Shown here in pieces: positions 1 through 10,158 of a stretch of 64,000 nt of DNA. Source of the stretch: Rhytidiadelphus loreus. Taxonomy: Eukaryota > Streptophyta > Bryopsida > Hypnales > Hylocomiaceae. The first letter of the stretch is position 1, and each line of letters starts with the position of its first letter. Where the stretch lies: NCBI GenBank assembly GCA_947034895.1, contig OX344765.1, positions 41,483,001 through 41,547,000 of the forward strand, written 5' to 3'. A program made the position numbers and the translations under genes. The notes beneath the pieces are model-generated. The model saw nothing but the letters and a program-made list of their open reading frames with translations. It made no database searches and had not been told where the DNA came from.

Positions 1-406
1 TACTTAGTGTCTATTACAAGCAGGAGACATCGTCCAGAAATCAGTGAGTGTTATGAGTTTCCCCGGCCTGTTGTTGACCGAGTCGATTCATCGCCTGCCA
101 CTGAGAATGTTTCACAAGCGTCTCTAGTGCGCTGACCTCCCATCGATTAAAGGTTGATGGGCCTTCTTTTCGCGAGCAACACTCCAACCAACGGCAGGTA
201 TCTAAAATATGTGAGCGTCCATAGATATCCGATTGTACTGCGGCCGGCAGTAGGGCCGTGGTGTGCATCCGACCACGCCATTCCCATAAAGGACAGGTCA
301 TACACGTGTAGAGCGCTTTCTCTTTTACTAAGGTGGCGTGAGTCAAGAGGCTGTTGGTTGTTATAACCCTCGCTTATGTGTAAAGTGCGTTGGATTAAGT
401 TAGTGG
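1..406. other. Unassigned, moderately GC-rich left edge
   Basis: This stretch is clearly richer in G+C than the AT-rich DNA that follows. It has open frames on both strands up to about 100 codons, but none resembles a family I know and there is no convincing splice structure. It may be the flank or remnant of a gene outside the window. Similar GC-richer, non-repetitive DNA lies between and just after the two MITEs (830-877 and 1122-1250), so the MITEs probably inserted into one older unique region. Confidence 0.4.
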
Positions 407-415
407 GTTTTTTGC

Positions 416-820
416 GGCCAGGGTGAACTGACGCGCATTGACCCCCTCATTGCCCCGGTCAACTTTGGTTTGAAAAAAAAGCCCCCTATGTTGTGCCAAT
501 TTTTTGGTAATTCTCACATCCCCTGCAGTAATTCAGGGCCTCTATTTGCAAATATGAATTCAGAATTTCAAAAAAAAATTAAGCCTTGCAAATAAAAAAT
601 TCCAAGGTTTGCTCCATTTTACCCCTGTGGAAAACACTGTGAAATTTTTTATTTGCAATCAAATGATAAAATTTTGCAAATTCGAAATTCAGATTTGCAA
701 TCAATGGTGACTAATTAGGTAAGGGAGGTGTAGAGATTAGAAAAATCACAGCAAAAATTAGGGTTTCTTTTTCACAATAACCCCTGGACGGGGTAATGAG
801 GGGGTCAGTACACCCTGGCC
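416..820. mobile_element. Mutator-type MITE, copy 1
   Basis: The element begins GGCCAGGGTG and ends CACCCTGGCC. The inverted similarity continues inward to about 40 bp (CCCCTCATT then CCCCG, against CGGGGTAATGAGGGG). It is flanked by a perfect 9-bp direct repeat, gttttttgc, at 407-415 and 821-829. A 9-bp target duplication with long TIRs is the hallmark of Mutator-like elements. The 405-bp interior is AT-rich and non-coding, so it is a non-autonomous copy. Boundaries are directly visible; superfamily assignment is inferred from the duplication length. Confidence 0.85.
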
Positions 821-887
821 GTTTTTTGCGTCGTTGATTACCCTATGTGAGACTAAATAACTGCTTTTCATCTGGTCCGGTTGAAGG

Positions 888-1111
888 GCCAGGGAGAACT
901 GACCCCCTCGCTTGGCCCTGCGGGCAAACCCTGGAATTATTTATTTTTCGTACATGAATTTTTTTGCAAAATTTTAATTCATTTTTGCGATCAGAGACCC
1001 TGAATTAGCTAGGTGAGGTCAAGATTATACCCTAGAATGGCCCAAAATAGGGGGCATTTTTTTTACTTGCACCCCTGGTAAGGACGAGCGAGGGGGTCAA
1101 TCCACCCTGAT
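888..1111. mobile_element. Mutator-type MITE, copy 2
   Basis: This 224-bp element begins GCCAGGGAGAACTGACCCCC and ends with the inverted partner (GGGGGTCAATCCACCCTGAT). It is flanked by the 10-bp direct repeat cggttgaagg at 878-887 and 1112-1121. The terminal sequence is clearly related to the element at 416-820, but the interior is shorter and different. Its TIRs are more diverged from each other than those of its neighbour, which suggests an older insertion. It is non-coding. Confidence 0.8.
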
Positions 1112-1534
1112 CGGTTGAAGGTAGGGTGACCTATCACCCACCTTCCATGAACAGAGTTATTTATAAGCAAGCTAAAAGTCGTCTCCAGCAGCACGGGGAA
1201 ACATTGTCTTGGGGAAATACAGGGGTACTATTTTTCGTTATGACAATTTTTTGTTTGTCGAACCGGTGCAACCAGATATTTTGCCTTCCAGCTAACCATG
1301 AGGCTCCTGGTGGCTATAAGCAAAAAGAATTTCCATCATTGCTAATCAATCCAATTATTTGTAAATGAAAAAGTAGTTTGGGCAAAGTTTTTGTCCTAGA
1401 TAAAATTGCAATTTCTGGGTGTGCCAAAGAGAATATTTTGGCAACATCAAACATTTAATTGCACACTTTCATCCCAAAAACACTAGGTTGGGCTTGTTTG
1501 GTATAGTGTAGGTGATTCTTGAATGAATTGTTAA
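1112..1534. other. Intergenic, no gene recognised
   Basis: GC-richer unique DNA up to about 1250 fades into AT-rich sequence. One 80-codon frame starting at 1126 has no recognisable domain. I see no element boundaries before the TTAA at 1531. Confidence 0.35.
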
Positions 1535-2327
1535 CCTCTAACTGCTTGAGCAAACATATATGGTCAATCTAAAATTTCAGGCTCATTTTGTAGTAGGCAG
1601 TTGAATTTTTTTGACTGTTTTTTCTTTTGATTGGACAGTTTTTAGGGTTAACTATTAAAAAAATTCATTTTTCATTGAGAAAGGTACATATTTGATTGTT
1701 GAGAGGTCTCCAAAGCCATACATGTGCACTAGTGGAAGAGTAAAGCTTGCTAATTTTACTTCATTTTCCAACTTTGAGCAATTTTACTTTATTTGAGATC
1801 TAAAAACTTGTACTTATCCATTTGCTTTGAAAATGGTCCCAATAGAAAGAATAAAGTGTTTTCATGATTTTCACCATTGAAAATTTAAACAAGCAAGTGT
1901 TGATTTGGAGTTATTTGTGATTTATACTTATGAAAAAATTGCATCTCAACAATTGCAAGGTGGATTGTGTAATGAGTTTAATAGCTTTTCAAGTGATATT
2001 AAGTTTTTTGAAAGGGCATTTTAGTGTGCTAACACAATTTGTAGTTGTTCATGTCACCTCCAATCCCAAAAAACTTTTACGTGCAAATTTTTGAAACATT
2101 GTGGGGAAGGGTGGCATACTAAAAATAGAAAATGTACCATTTCTCTTGTTATAATCTCACAACTCTTATGCAATTTTGCACTCAAAATTGGTAAGCATAC
2201 TAATAAGCAAGCCCTTTAACCCCTTAACGCCTTGATCCTTTTTCTAATTTTAGCACATTTTTACTTATATCTTTCTACAAAATTATCATTTATTGCAATT
2301 TTATGAAATTGATCATCAAGGAAGGTC

Positions 2328-5270
2328 ATGCCATATTTAACTACTTTTGGACTTTTAAGGGAATTTTGGACTTTGTCCATCGTGAAATCTCTTGATGTCA
2401 TAGATATCTAAAATCTAAACCTATTGTACATTTTTCAAACCACCTAGTCCAAAATCTATATCATTTCTAGATTCATAAAATCTATAGAAGTCAAAGTCTA
2501 CAATTGTCTTAGATGTCTGTAGTCACCCTGGGTTTTTTTTCAATTTTTACAATTTGTCTTTTACTGTTGAAACTATTAGTAAGCTTTCAATTTTTGGCTA
2601 ATTAAAGTGGGATAATAGGTTGATGATTACAATAGTTCCATAATCAATAAAGGATAACTATTAGTCATGGACTTTAAACTAATCGTTTCACATTAGTAAA
2701 GACAACTGATCGGCCGGCAGTTCAGGCGTTTTTTCCTTCGTTCTCTTTCACGGCATATAGCCTGACAAGTTGTAGTTCTCCCCCCCCCACTCTCTCGGTC
2801 TTCTCGGTATTCGTTTTGGTTTTTAGACAAATTGTTTTGTTGTTCTTATGAACTCCTTCAATATTAATGCAAGTATATTCTTACAAGTTGTTGTTTTGGT
2901 GTTAGTCCAGTGATTGGACTTTGTGAAGATTGTGTGTGTCTGTGTGTTTGGTTGATCAATTGTGGTGTTGTATTTGATCGTTTAAACAAGTTGTGGATTT
3001 ACTATGGGTGATGATTCGTTTGTGCGAATGCTAAGGAAATATGTCTGTAGTGAAAAGTATTTATAACTTGCCTATGTTTTGATCTTTCTATTAGTGAAAT
3101 TTGATTGTTCATTAATTGTTAGTATTTGGATACAAATTGTTGGAAACAAATTATTTGGAGGTAACACTACTGCGGTAGTTTGTACCTGTTGCGGGTGAAA
3201 GACGAAGTGTCTAAGCTGGGGAATTGGACCTGTGAATTGTGGAGAAATCCGAGAGATTCTACCGCGATACCTGGTGATGGAGATGTGGCCGCTCAACAAT
3301 TGGTCGGGCTTCTGCGGAACAACTTACATGGACGTTCTGGTAAGTCGAATCTTCACTTGTGACCTTTTTGGATTGAACTAATTGTATGGGAAACATTGGC
3401 AAATCTTTACATTTGGACAGGAGTGCTCAAAACTTGACATAGAATTTGTGGAATACCAATAGTCATGATGAAGTAAAATAAAAAGGGGGTTAAGCTATGG
3501 ATCTGAGTATGAACAACTCGTAGTTATGTTAATGAAGTTATCCTTATCGTGGGTGTTAGAAAAATAAACAACTTACCTTCAGTCATGCTGTAGTTGGAAC
3601 ACTTTGTCATAAAATCTCAAGAGAACGCTTTAACGAATGGTCCAATTAAATGAGTATATTACAAATGGTATTAATCTTTAAATAAAAGCAAACTGCACTC
3701 CTTTGGTATTAACTGGAAAATTATTCTGTTTATGAGATGTTAATAGTTAAGATACTAAATTGTTATATATTATTTTGTGCTTTCATTACTGAGTGTTCTT
3801 ATACATATGTGTAATTGTTACGGTCTCATGGATGTTGTTAACACTAAGACTAGAACAAATGGTTTATTAATGTGATGATGAAAAACAAGTCGTCTTGTTA
3901 CTGTTAAATAATGTGTTAATCCATTTGTCTTGTAAAGTGTCAATATTAATTGGTGGTGTGGATGTAATTGACTAATGGTGGTGTTTCCTTGTGTGTGTGT
4001 CTAGGTGTGTGTGATTTTAACTGGTAAGATCTGCATCAACAATTGGTTGAAACTTGGAAGATAATTAATTCGTGTGGATATTTTAATTGTTGTGAAATAC
4101 AAGTAGTCAGTTGAGGAGAATTGACAGCCAACCATTTACACAGTATCAATGATATTCACAGACTAATAGTTGTAAGGAATGTAAGACTGGCGATATTGCA
4201 TGTGAGTTTTGTTTTGTTTCGTGAATTGATTGATTAATTTTAGAGATTGCAATTTACAGTCGTATCTAAAACGGTCAAGTGAATGGCACAGCGGTATGAA
4301 CTCATGTGGACTATTTGTTTTAGAGTTTGAGATATCATTTAATTGTTGCTTATTAGTTGTATAGACTAATAGTTTAGAAATTAAGGATTGGATAAACCAT
4401 TGGTTGATGAAAAAGGAATCGGTAAAGAATTAACTAAGTGGCCAGTATTGTATGAAACAGATGTCCAATCAGGCTTGTTAGATATGGTTGGTGGGAAAAG
4501 AAGATTCGATTTAGATAGGGAAATTTAGTTCTAAACAAATTGTTCTTAGATTAAACACACAGTCTTGGATCATGTCCAAACTAACCCCAACCATTTGTGT
4601 ATAAGTTAGAAATAAGAAGACTGGTAGAGAATAATACCATGTTAGGCATATTTTATCTGTGGTTATGAAGTTGTGCAGGTAAATAAAGGAGCTTGCATTG
4701 CACACTCATGCCCTGCATTTAGATAGCGACAAATTGTTTTAGATAGGACAGGGACTATTTCTTGAGCATCCTAAAAATAGTAATTTGGATAGCTAAATAG
4801 TGACAGTAACAATTTGTTGGGTAAAAATAATCACCAATAATTAATAAACATGTGTACAATTATATAAATATATTATATATCTGCATTTGTCTAGTACTAG
4901 ATCATGAGCATGATAAATTGTGGTCAAACCTGACAAATTGTTGAGAAACTCCCTTAGAATACTAGACATGACTGGGACTGCATTTCATGTGTCCCTAGCA
5001 TTATTAAGGACTGGCCAACAAATTTGTAAACTTGGGAATAAAAGTGGATACTAATTATTAGAATTTTTAAGAGTTATTAATATGTATTTCCTAAACCATT
5101 TCTAATTACATGTGACTTTAGCCACAATACATTAGACTACTTGATCATTCCCCTAGATTTGAACCCCTATACTATAGTCCTGGGTTTTGTGGGATTAGCA
5201 AAAACTAGACTACAATGTCCCTTTACCAATTTTGGACTTTGCAAAGTCCAAAAATAGTTAAATATGGCAT
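2328..5270. mobile_element. Innermost element with 28-bp terminal inverted repeats
   Basis: The ends ATGCCATATTTAACTA and TAGTTAAATATGGCAT are inverted copies, with the match continuing over about 28 bp (TTTTGGACTTT). The short relative at 25690-25877 continues straight from the sequence left of 2328 to the sequence right of 5270 (aaggaaggt then tgtc), so this 2.94 kb is an insertion. Flanks are aggtc on the left and aggtt on the right, giving a target duplication of 4-5 bp that I cannot fix exactly. The interior is T/G-rich with no intact open frame, so the superfamily is undetermined. Confidence 0.6.
2690..3370 (+). other. GC-richer, transcript-like block inside the innermost element
   Basis: Within an AT-rich element, this segment has distinctly higher G+C at 2710-2810 and 3160-3360. 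It includes a C-run near 2779, a T/G-rich stretch and a short open reading stretch at 3180-3362. The stretch translates to a plausible hydrophilic peptide (for example a KDEVSKLGNWTCELWRNPRD segment) followed by a GT that could be a splice donor. I do not recognise the peptide. It could be a captured host gene fragment or a worn retrotransposon 5' region. Confidence 0.3.
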
Positions 5271-5589
5271 AGGTTGTCTTTCTAAGATTCAAGTATTACA
5301 TTGGATGAATGAAGTTAGTTGGACAAAACAATGCCTTGGAAGCCCTCTGTTCATCGTCTAGAATATGGACGTCGGAGCACTTAAGGGATAAACATCCATA
5401 CAATTAGATTTTGAAAAAAAAAACTCAATTTGCTTCAATGGGAATAACTATAAGCTCGTGCTCTTTTTTCATAGTCAAAACACACTTGAAAAGGCTTGAG
5501 CATTTAGACGTTAAAGAGTCTTTATTAACCCTAGTGCAAAAAAAAGTTTGTGAATAATTATCACTTGCAATTTTCTTTTGGAGTCCATA

Positions 5590-6130
5590 TCTATTTGTAA
5601 GGAAAATTTCTTTCACTTGTAGGAGATTTCATCATCTTTCCAATGAGACCAAATGTAAACCATTTGGAGCTTTTAGGGGGGAAATCCTTCACTAGTACAA
5701 GATTTCATCTTCTTTCCAATCAGAATAAATGTGAGCCATTAGGAGATTGGGCACCTTTTGAAATGAAGGAAGAAAATATTTTGGAATAAAAAGATTGGCA
5801 ATTGTGAGAATTCTTGCAAGCAAGGAGAGGTGGTCCATCCTTTGAAGAGATTTTCTACAAGTTTTTTGCATTTTTTAATTGATTCAAGACAATGACAACC
5901 CAATATGTGGATTCATGAATAGTGACGGACAACCAATCTAAAGACTTGATTTCTAAATTGTGTATTAGTTATTCAAACCTTGTTGATTTGCAAGGACTTT
6001 TTCTAATTGAATGACTTTGAATTTGAGTTAATTTCTATTGTATTGTGTCCCATACCAAAAAAAATTAAAGACCTTGCTTTACATCTTTAGTAAAAGATTT
6101 TGAAGCTACAAATGAATGAGCACAAATTGT
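5590..6130 (+). repeat. Dispersed repeat, copy 1 (partner at 38750-39240)
   Basis: This segment shares an ordered series of diverged matches with 38750-39240 in the same orientation. They include agattggcaatt, a ttgatttc..aaatt block, a ctttgaatttgaagt-like block and a tgtcc(t/c)ata block near the end. No termini or coding capacity are visible. It is an old repeat of unknown class. Confidence 0.5.
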
Positions 6131-7282
6131 GGGAAATGAAAATTGTATTGTCTACAAAATTCAACATCCTTAGACGCCATAATGTTTAATCAATCAAGTT
6201 CATCAAGTTCATTTTTTTAATCTTATTTGAACATGACCTAAATACAAGATTTTACGATTATTTACTCAAAAATGAAAATAGAGATCTAGATATTATCCAT
6301 TTTATAAAGTGCCTTCATAAGCAATCAAACCCTCATATCCAACAATGAATTACTACCATCCATTAACGTTAATCCCTAAAGCTCTTTTCAATCTGAAATG
6401 CAAGTTTGGATATATTTTTGGCATCCCAAGTGAAGTATCATGTATTTTTTTTTTTCTCTCATTCTTTTTTGAGATTAGAAAATCAAACAACCTTCTAGGG
6501 AATCTAATTATTACAAAGATCAAATGGTTGGTTAAAAATTATGTTTTTTGTTTTGTTTTGACCTTTAATTCAAGCAGGTGGAGCAAAACATTATTTTGCT
6601 TTTAGAATTTGCATACTTTATCTAATTTGAGTTTCTATTCAAATCTAAAGTCTTTAGATCTTTTTACAAAGTAGGATTTGAGTTATAGAACTAGAAAGCT
6701 TGACAATGCTATATTTGTCAAAAGTTCAAGCAATCTTGAAAAAAAATAATGTCATATCTCACACAAATATTACTTGCAGAATCCAAATTTTCAAGGTAAG
6801 ACCCTTGTACTATGCCTTATATCTATATATTAAAGTTTAGATGTTTAGTAAGATGGTTTGAGTGGTTATCTTAAAATTCTAAGTGACCTCATAGCTAGAA
6901 CTTATCTATGTAAAGTAATAAATGTATGTATAATAACAAATTGTGGATGTTACTCACTGTATTGGTCTTTGGATGTGCACTACAAAAGCCAAGGGCACAA
7001 TTATTGAACAAATTTTGCAATGCACATTCAATGATTGTGATCTAGTATTTTTGTGTATATAATACAAATGCAAACATATTTAATACATATCCCCCCACGC
7101 AAAATACTAACGTTACATACATCAATTTCTAATTTTTATACAAAGAGCACATTCAAAGCAAGACATGCCTTGCACAACATCGAAAAGCTAATCTAGAACC
7201 AAGTTGTACCAAGTAATGAGGTGCTAGGCAAGGTCACCATCATCATATAATTAGGTGTACTAGTGTAGGTAGCACACTAAAT

Positions 7283-7313
<31 letters not shown>

Positions 7314-8250
7314 GTATATTCACAACCAAGTAACCAAATATTTTGACGAGTCATTATTGTACTTAATTCTCAAAAAACAACTGTGATCCCTTGTGAGCGA
7401 ACAAAAATTCTCATCCCAATCCAAGGTTGCAAGAAGTACATGATCTTCAATGAGTCCCAAACTAAAATCTCACAAAAGATAATTTGGCCATGACATCAAA
7501 TTATAGGGAAGGATGAGCAAACCAAAACCATTTTTAGACTACCCATAAGATAGGGTGTTCTATAAGCAACCTTGCTCTAAAAGTGACCACTAACACAAAG
7601 GTATATTTTGCTTTCTTCAATGTACCAATATTGTACATTTCAAGAGGTGGTTGCTTATAGTGACCAATGTGTTTCAACTTCAAAAATTCATAACTAAGGT
7701 AGGAGGCTCCATTGTTGGAGGGTCATTTTCAATCGACCATATAGACTGGCCATTAATTGTGCAGTATGTTCTGGAAAAGATTGAGTGATTTTGAATCCAA
7801 GAAATGGGATTGCAAGTGTTCCGTTTTTGAACTTTATTAACTTTAGAATACATACTATCGTGAGTGTACTTGGGTGCTATAGCACTTTATGAATTCAGTG
7901 AATAAAAAACTAATATAAGTAATGAAATACTTGGACTTATTATTTACAATGGGTTATGAATTAAATGAAAGCACATTGTATTTACTTTCATGCCAAACTT
8001 CAGCAACTAAGTACAAACATGTTGTGATTGCTTATTGGTATACCTATGAGCAAGACTAGAGCCCTATGGCATGTCAATTTGAAATTCCCTCATAATTTCA
8101 ATATGCCTCAAAAAAATTCCGAAAAAAAAGGGATTCACGCCTTTGTCACTTCTTCACATGCCTCAAAATTCTTGACATGATTGGCTGCTTTGATTTCGCA
8201 CCACAGGCTTTTTTTCCCTTAGATGCACGATTATAGAACCTCCTACCTTA
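6131..8250. other. AT-rich intergenic DNA
   Basis: I see no gene, RNA or element boundary apart from the (TA)n tract noted separately. Open frames are under 90 codons and low in complexity. Confidence 0.5.
7283..7319. repeat. (TA)n microsatellite
   Basis: Alternating T/A dinucleotides are interrupted twice by gta units. This is a simple repeat within AT-rich intergenic DNA. Confidence 0.85.
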
Positions 8251-9230
8251 ATTTAACAAAGGTCCAAAAAATATGAAACAACTTGAGTTAAATACCAATT
8301 CTATTTTTCTTCCTACAAGAATCTTAAAATTGTTTAACCCCTAAGTGCCTAAGCCTTTCCAAGTGTGTTTTTCCCATGAAAAAAGAACATGGGCTTATAG
8401 TTATCTCCATTGAAATAAAATGATTTTTTTTCAAAATCTAACCATATGGATGTTTAAAGAGCTTGCTTATTAGTGTGTACACCAATTTTGAGTGCAAAAT
8501 TCTATAAGAGTTGTGAGATTATAATAAGAGAAATGTATGTTTTCTATTTTTAATATGTTGTCCCTCTCCACAATGTTTCAGAAATTCACACATAAAAGCT
8601 CTTGGGGATTAGAAGTGACATGAACAACTACAAATTGTGTTAGCACATTAAAATACCCTTTCAAAAAACTTAATATCACTTGAAAAGCTATTAAACTCAT
8701 TACACAATCCACCTTGCAATTGTTGAGATGCAATTTATTTAATAAGTATAATTCACAAATAACTCCAAATCAACACTTGCTTGTTTAAATTTTCAATGGT
8801 GAAAATCATGAAAATACTTTACTCTTTCAATTGGGACCATTTCAAAGCAAATGAATAAGTGGAAGTTTTTAGATCTCAAATCAAGTGAAATTGTTCAAAG
8901 TTTAAAAATGAAGTAAAATTAGCAAGCTTTACTCTTCCACTAATGGACATAAATGGCTTTGGAGACCTCTCAACACTCAAATATGTACCTTTTTCAGTGA
9001 AAAATAAAAGTTTTGAATAGTTAACCCTAAAAACTGCCCAATTTTTTTTTTAAAACGGGCAAACGAATTTAACTGCCCACTTCAAAATGAGCCTGAAACT
9101 TCAGATCAACCATATATGGTCGATGAGGCAGTTAGGGGTTAAAGGAGTTTAGCTTCCCCCAAACGCAATCAGCTCTTAAAAGGTCGCATTAAGAGCAGAC
9201 TACCTTACCTAAGTTCTCAAACTGTTTGAT
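8251..9230 (+). repeat. Older repeat interrupted by a TTAA element (uninterrupted relative at 41400-41580)
   Basis: The left part (about 8251-8333: atatgaaac..actt, taccaattct, cttcct) and the right part (9143-9230: agcttcccccaa, caatcagctcttaa, the actaccttacc region) are contiguous in the relative at 41400-41580. The 801-bp TTAA element at 8338-9138 therefore sits inside this repeat. Confidence 0.65.
8338..9138 (+). mobile_element. TTAA-flanked TIR element, family A, intact copy 1
   Basis: TTAA (8334-8337), then CCCCTAAGTGCCTAAGCC, to GGCAGTTAGGGG, then TTAA (9139-9142). The ends form an imperfect inverted repeat of about 15 bp, CCCCTAA(G/C)TGCCT. A near-palindrome, ccatatatgg, lies just inside the right end. 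The 801-bp interior has no open frame of note, so it is non-autonomous. A TTAA target with a terminus starting CCC is what piggyBac elements show; family naming is by analogy. Confidence 0.8.
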
Positions 9231-9394
9231 GGCTTGAATGTGACAGATAATTTACAGCATGCTTGACTGTCAGTGACAGATTTTCATTGAACAGATTGTC
9301 GAGAGTCTTCCTTGTTGTGGTAAAAAAAATCAAAATTGAGTTTATAGTTACATGAGCAGATTGCCCCCCTGTATAAGGTACAATAGCCCATTAA

Positions 9395-10154
9395 CCCCTG
9401 ACGACCTAAGCAACGACTTTCCGGTCGCTGCCCCTCTTTTTTCACCTGCCCTTTTTCAAGTTTTGAGTTTTTTAAGAAAAAAATTCACTACCTAGAAAAT
9501 AGACTGCGTTATGAATCCAATGGCAGTGGTTTCATCAAATTTCAAGTTAAACTCCACATTGAGAAATTTTTCAAAATTAAGTGGTGCAATGTAGTTTACA
9601 GCTCATTTTGGGGGGTGATTCGGGCATGAACTAAAAAATCAGCCAACCAATGTGATTCTTGCCCACCTCAAAAAAGGTTGGATTCACCTTAAAAAGGAAA
9701 AATCCAAGGAGTTCAAGGAGAAGACAAGTGTCCCATGTTTTTTTTTCCCTTACAAACACTACTCTCATTTCACTAACCACTATGCATTGCAAGCTCCGCC
9801 ATGAATTGAAAAATGCTTGGAATGTTGTGAAATTCTACATGTACATTTTTTACTCTCTTATCTTTCATTGAGTACAAAAAGGCATCATTTTAAAATATTC
9901 TCACAAAGATATGCTCCTTCAAAGTGTGATGCCTTATATTTCTATTGATCTAAATAAAACTTCAAACTTAAGTATCTCCTAAACCATGCAGTCAAATAAT
10001 CTGAATTTTTTGGAGGTGCTCACTTTCAATGTGAAATTCAAGATCCTATGATTACATTCTATCCAATTTTAAGAAAAAATGAGAAAAAAAATTGCCCAAG
10101 TTCTTGGCAATTTTGGCCAATTTTGAAAGTACACCCCCCTTGACTCATTAGGTG
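9395..10154 (+). mobile_element. TTAA-flanked TIR element, family D
   Basis: TTAA (9391-9394) is followed by CCCCTGACGACCTAAGC. The other end is GACTCATTAGGTG followed by TTAA (10155-10158). The termini are imperfect inverted matches of the family's CCCC..TAA..GACC pattern. The interior is AT-rich and differs from family A. A 70-codon frame inside (9659-9871) shows no known domain. Confidence 0.6.
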
Positions 10155-10158
10155 TTAA

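Larger units (their letters stand above)
2220..5387. mobile_element. TTAA-flanked TIR element nested in family A
   Basis: Left end CCCCTTAACGCCTTGATCC follows TTAA at 2216-2219. The right end read inward on the opposite strand is CCCTTAAGTGCTCCGACG, and it is followed by ataa (5388-5391), a one-base decay of TTAA. The undisrupted family A copy at 8338 reads TTTAAACATCC (on the reverse strand) at the equivalent position, giving a direct view of the empty TTAA target. A 190-bp relative with similar ends lies at 25690-25877. Most of the 3.17-kb length comes from a further insertion at 2328-5270. Confidence 0.7.
1535..5510 (-). mobile_element. TTAA-flanked TIR element, family A, reverse copy, split by later insertions
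   Basis: This is the reverse complement of the elements at 8338-9138 and 16180-16989. Its right-type end (CCTCTAACTGCTTGAGC) follows TTAA at 1531-1534. Its other end (GGCTTGAGCATTTAGACG) is followed by TTAA at 5511-5514. The family is about 800 bp long; here the two halves (1535-2215 and 5392-5510) are separated by a 3.2-kb insertion. The copy has no coding capacity. The TTAA plus CCCC-type terminus matches the piggyBac superfamily pattern; that assignment is inference because no transposase is present. Confidence 0.75.

Noticed and set aside
41..346. 101-codon minus frame at the left edge
   Set aside because: GC-richer DNA makes longer frames by chance. No recognisable domain, and Cys/Trp-rich composition is unlike a normal protein.
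2690..3370. LTR retrotransposon 5' end
   Set aside because: The composition resembles an LTR and leader, but I found no matching second LTR, no primer-binding site of the usual form and no gag or pol frame.
9018..9032. Telomere-like ttaaccctaaa sequence
   Set aside because: It is a single occurrence inside a family A element, with no tandem TTTAGGG units.
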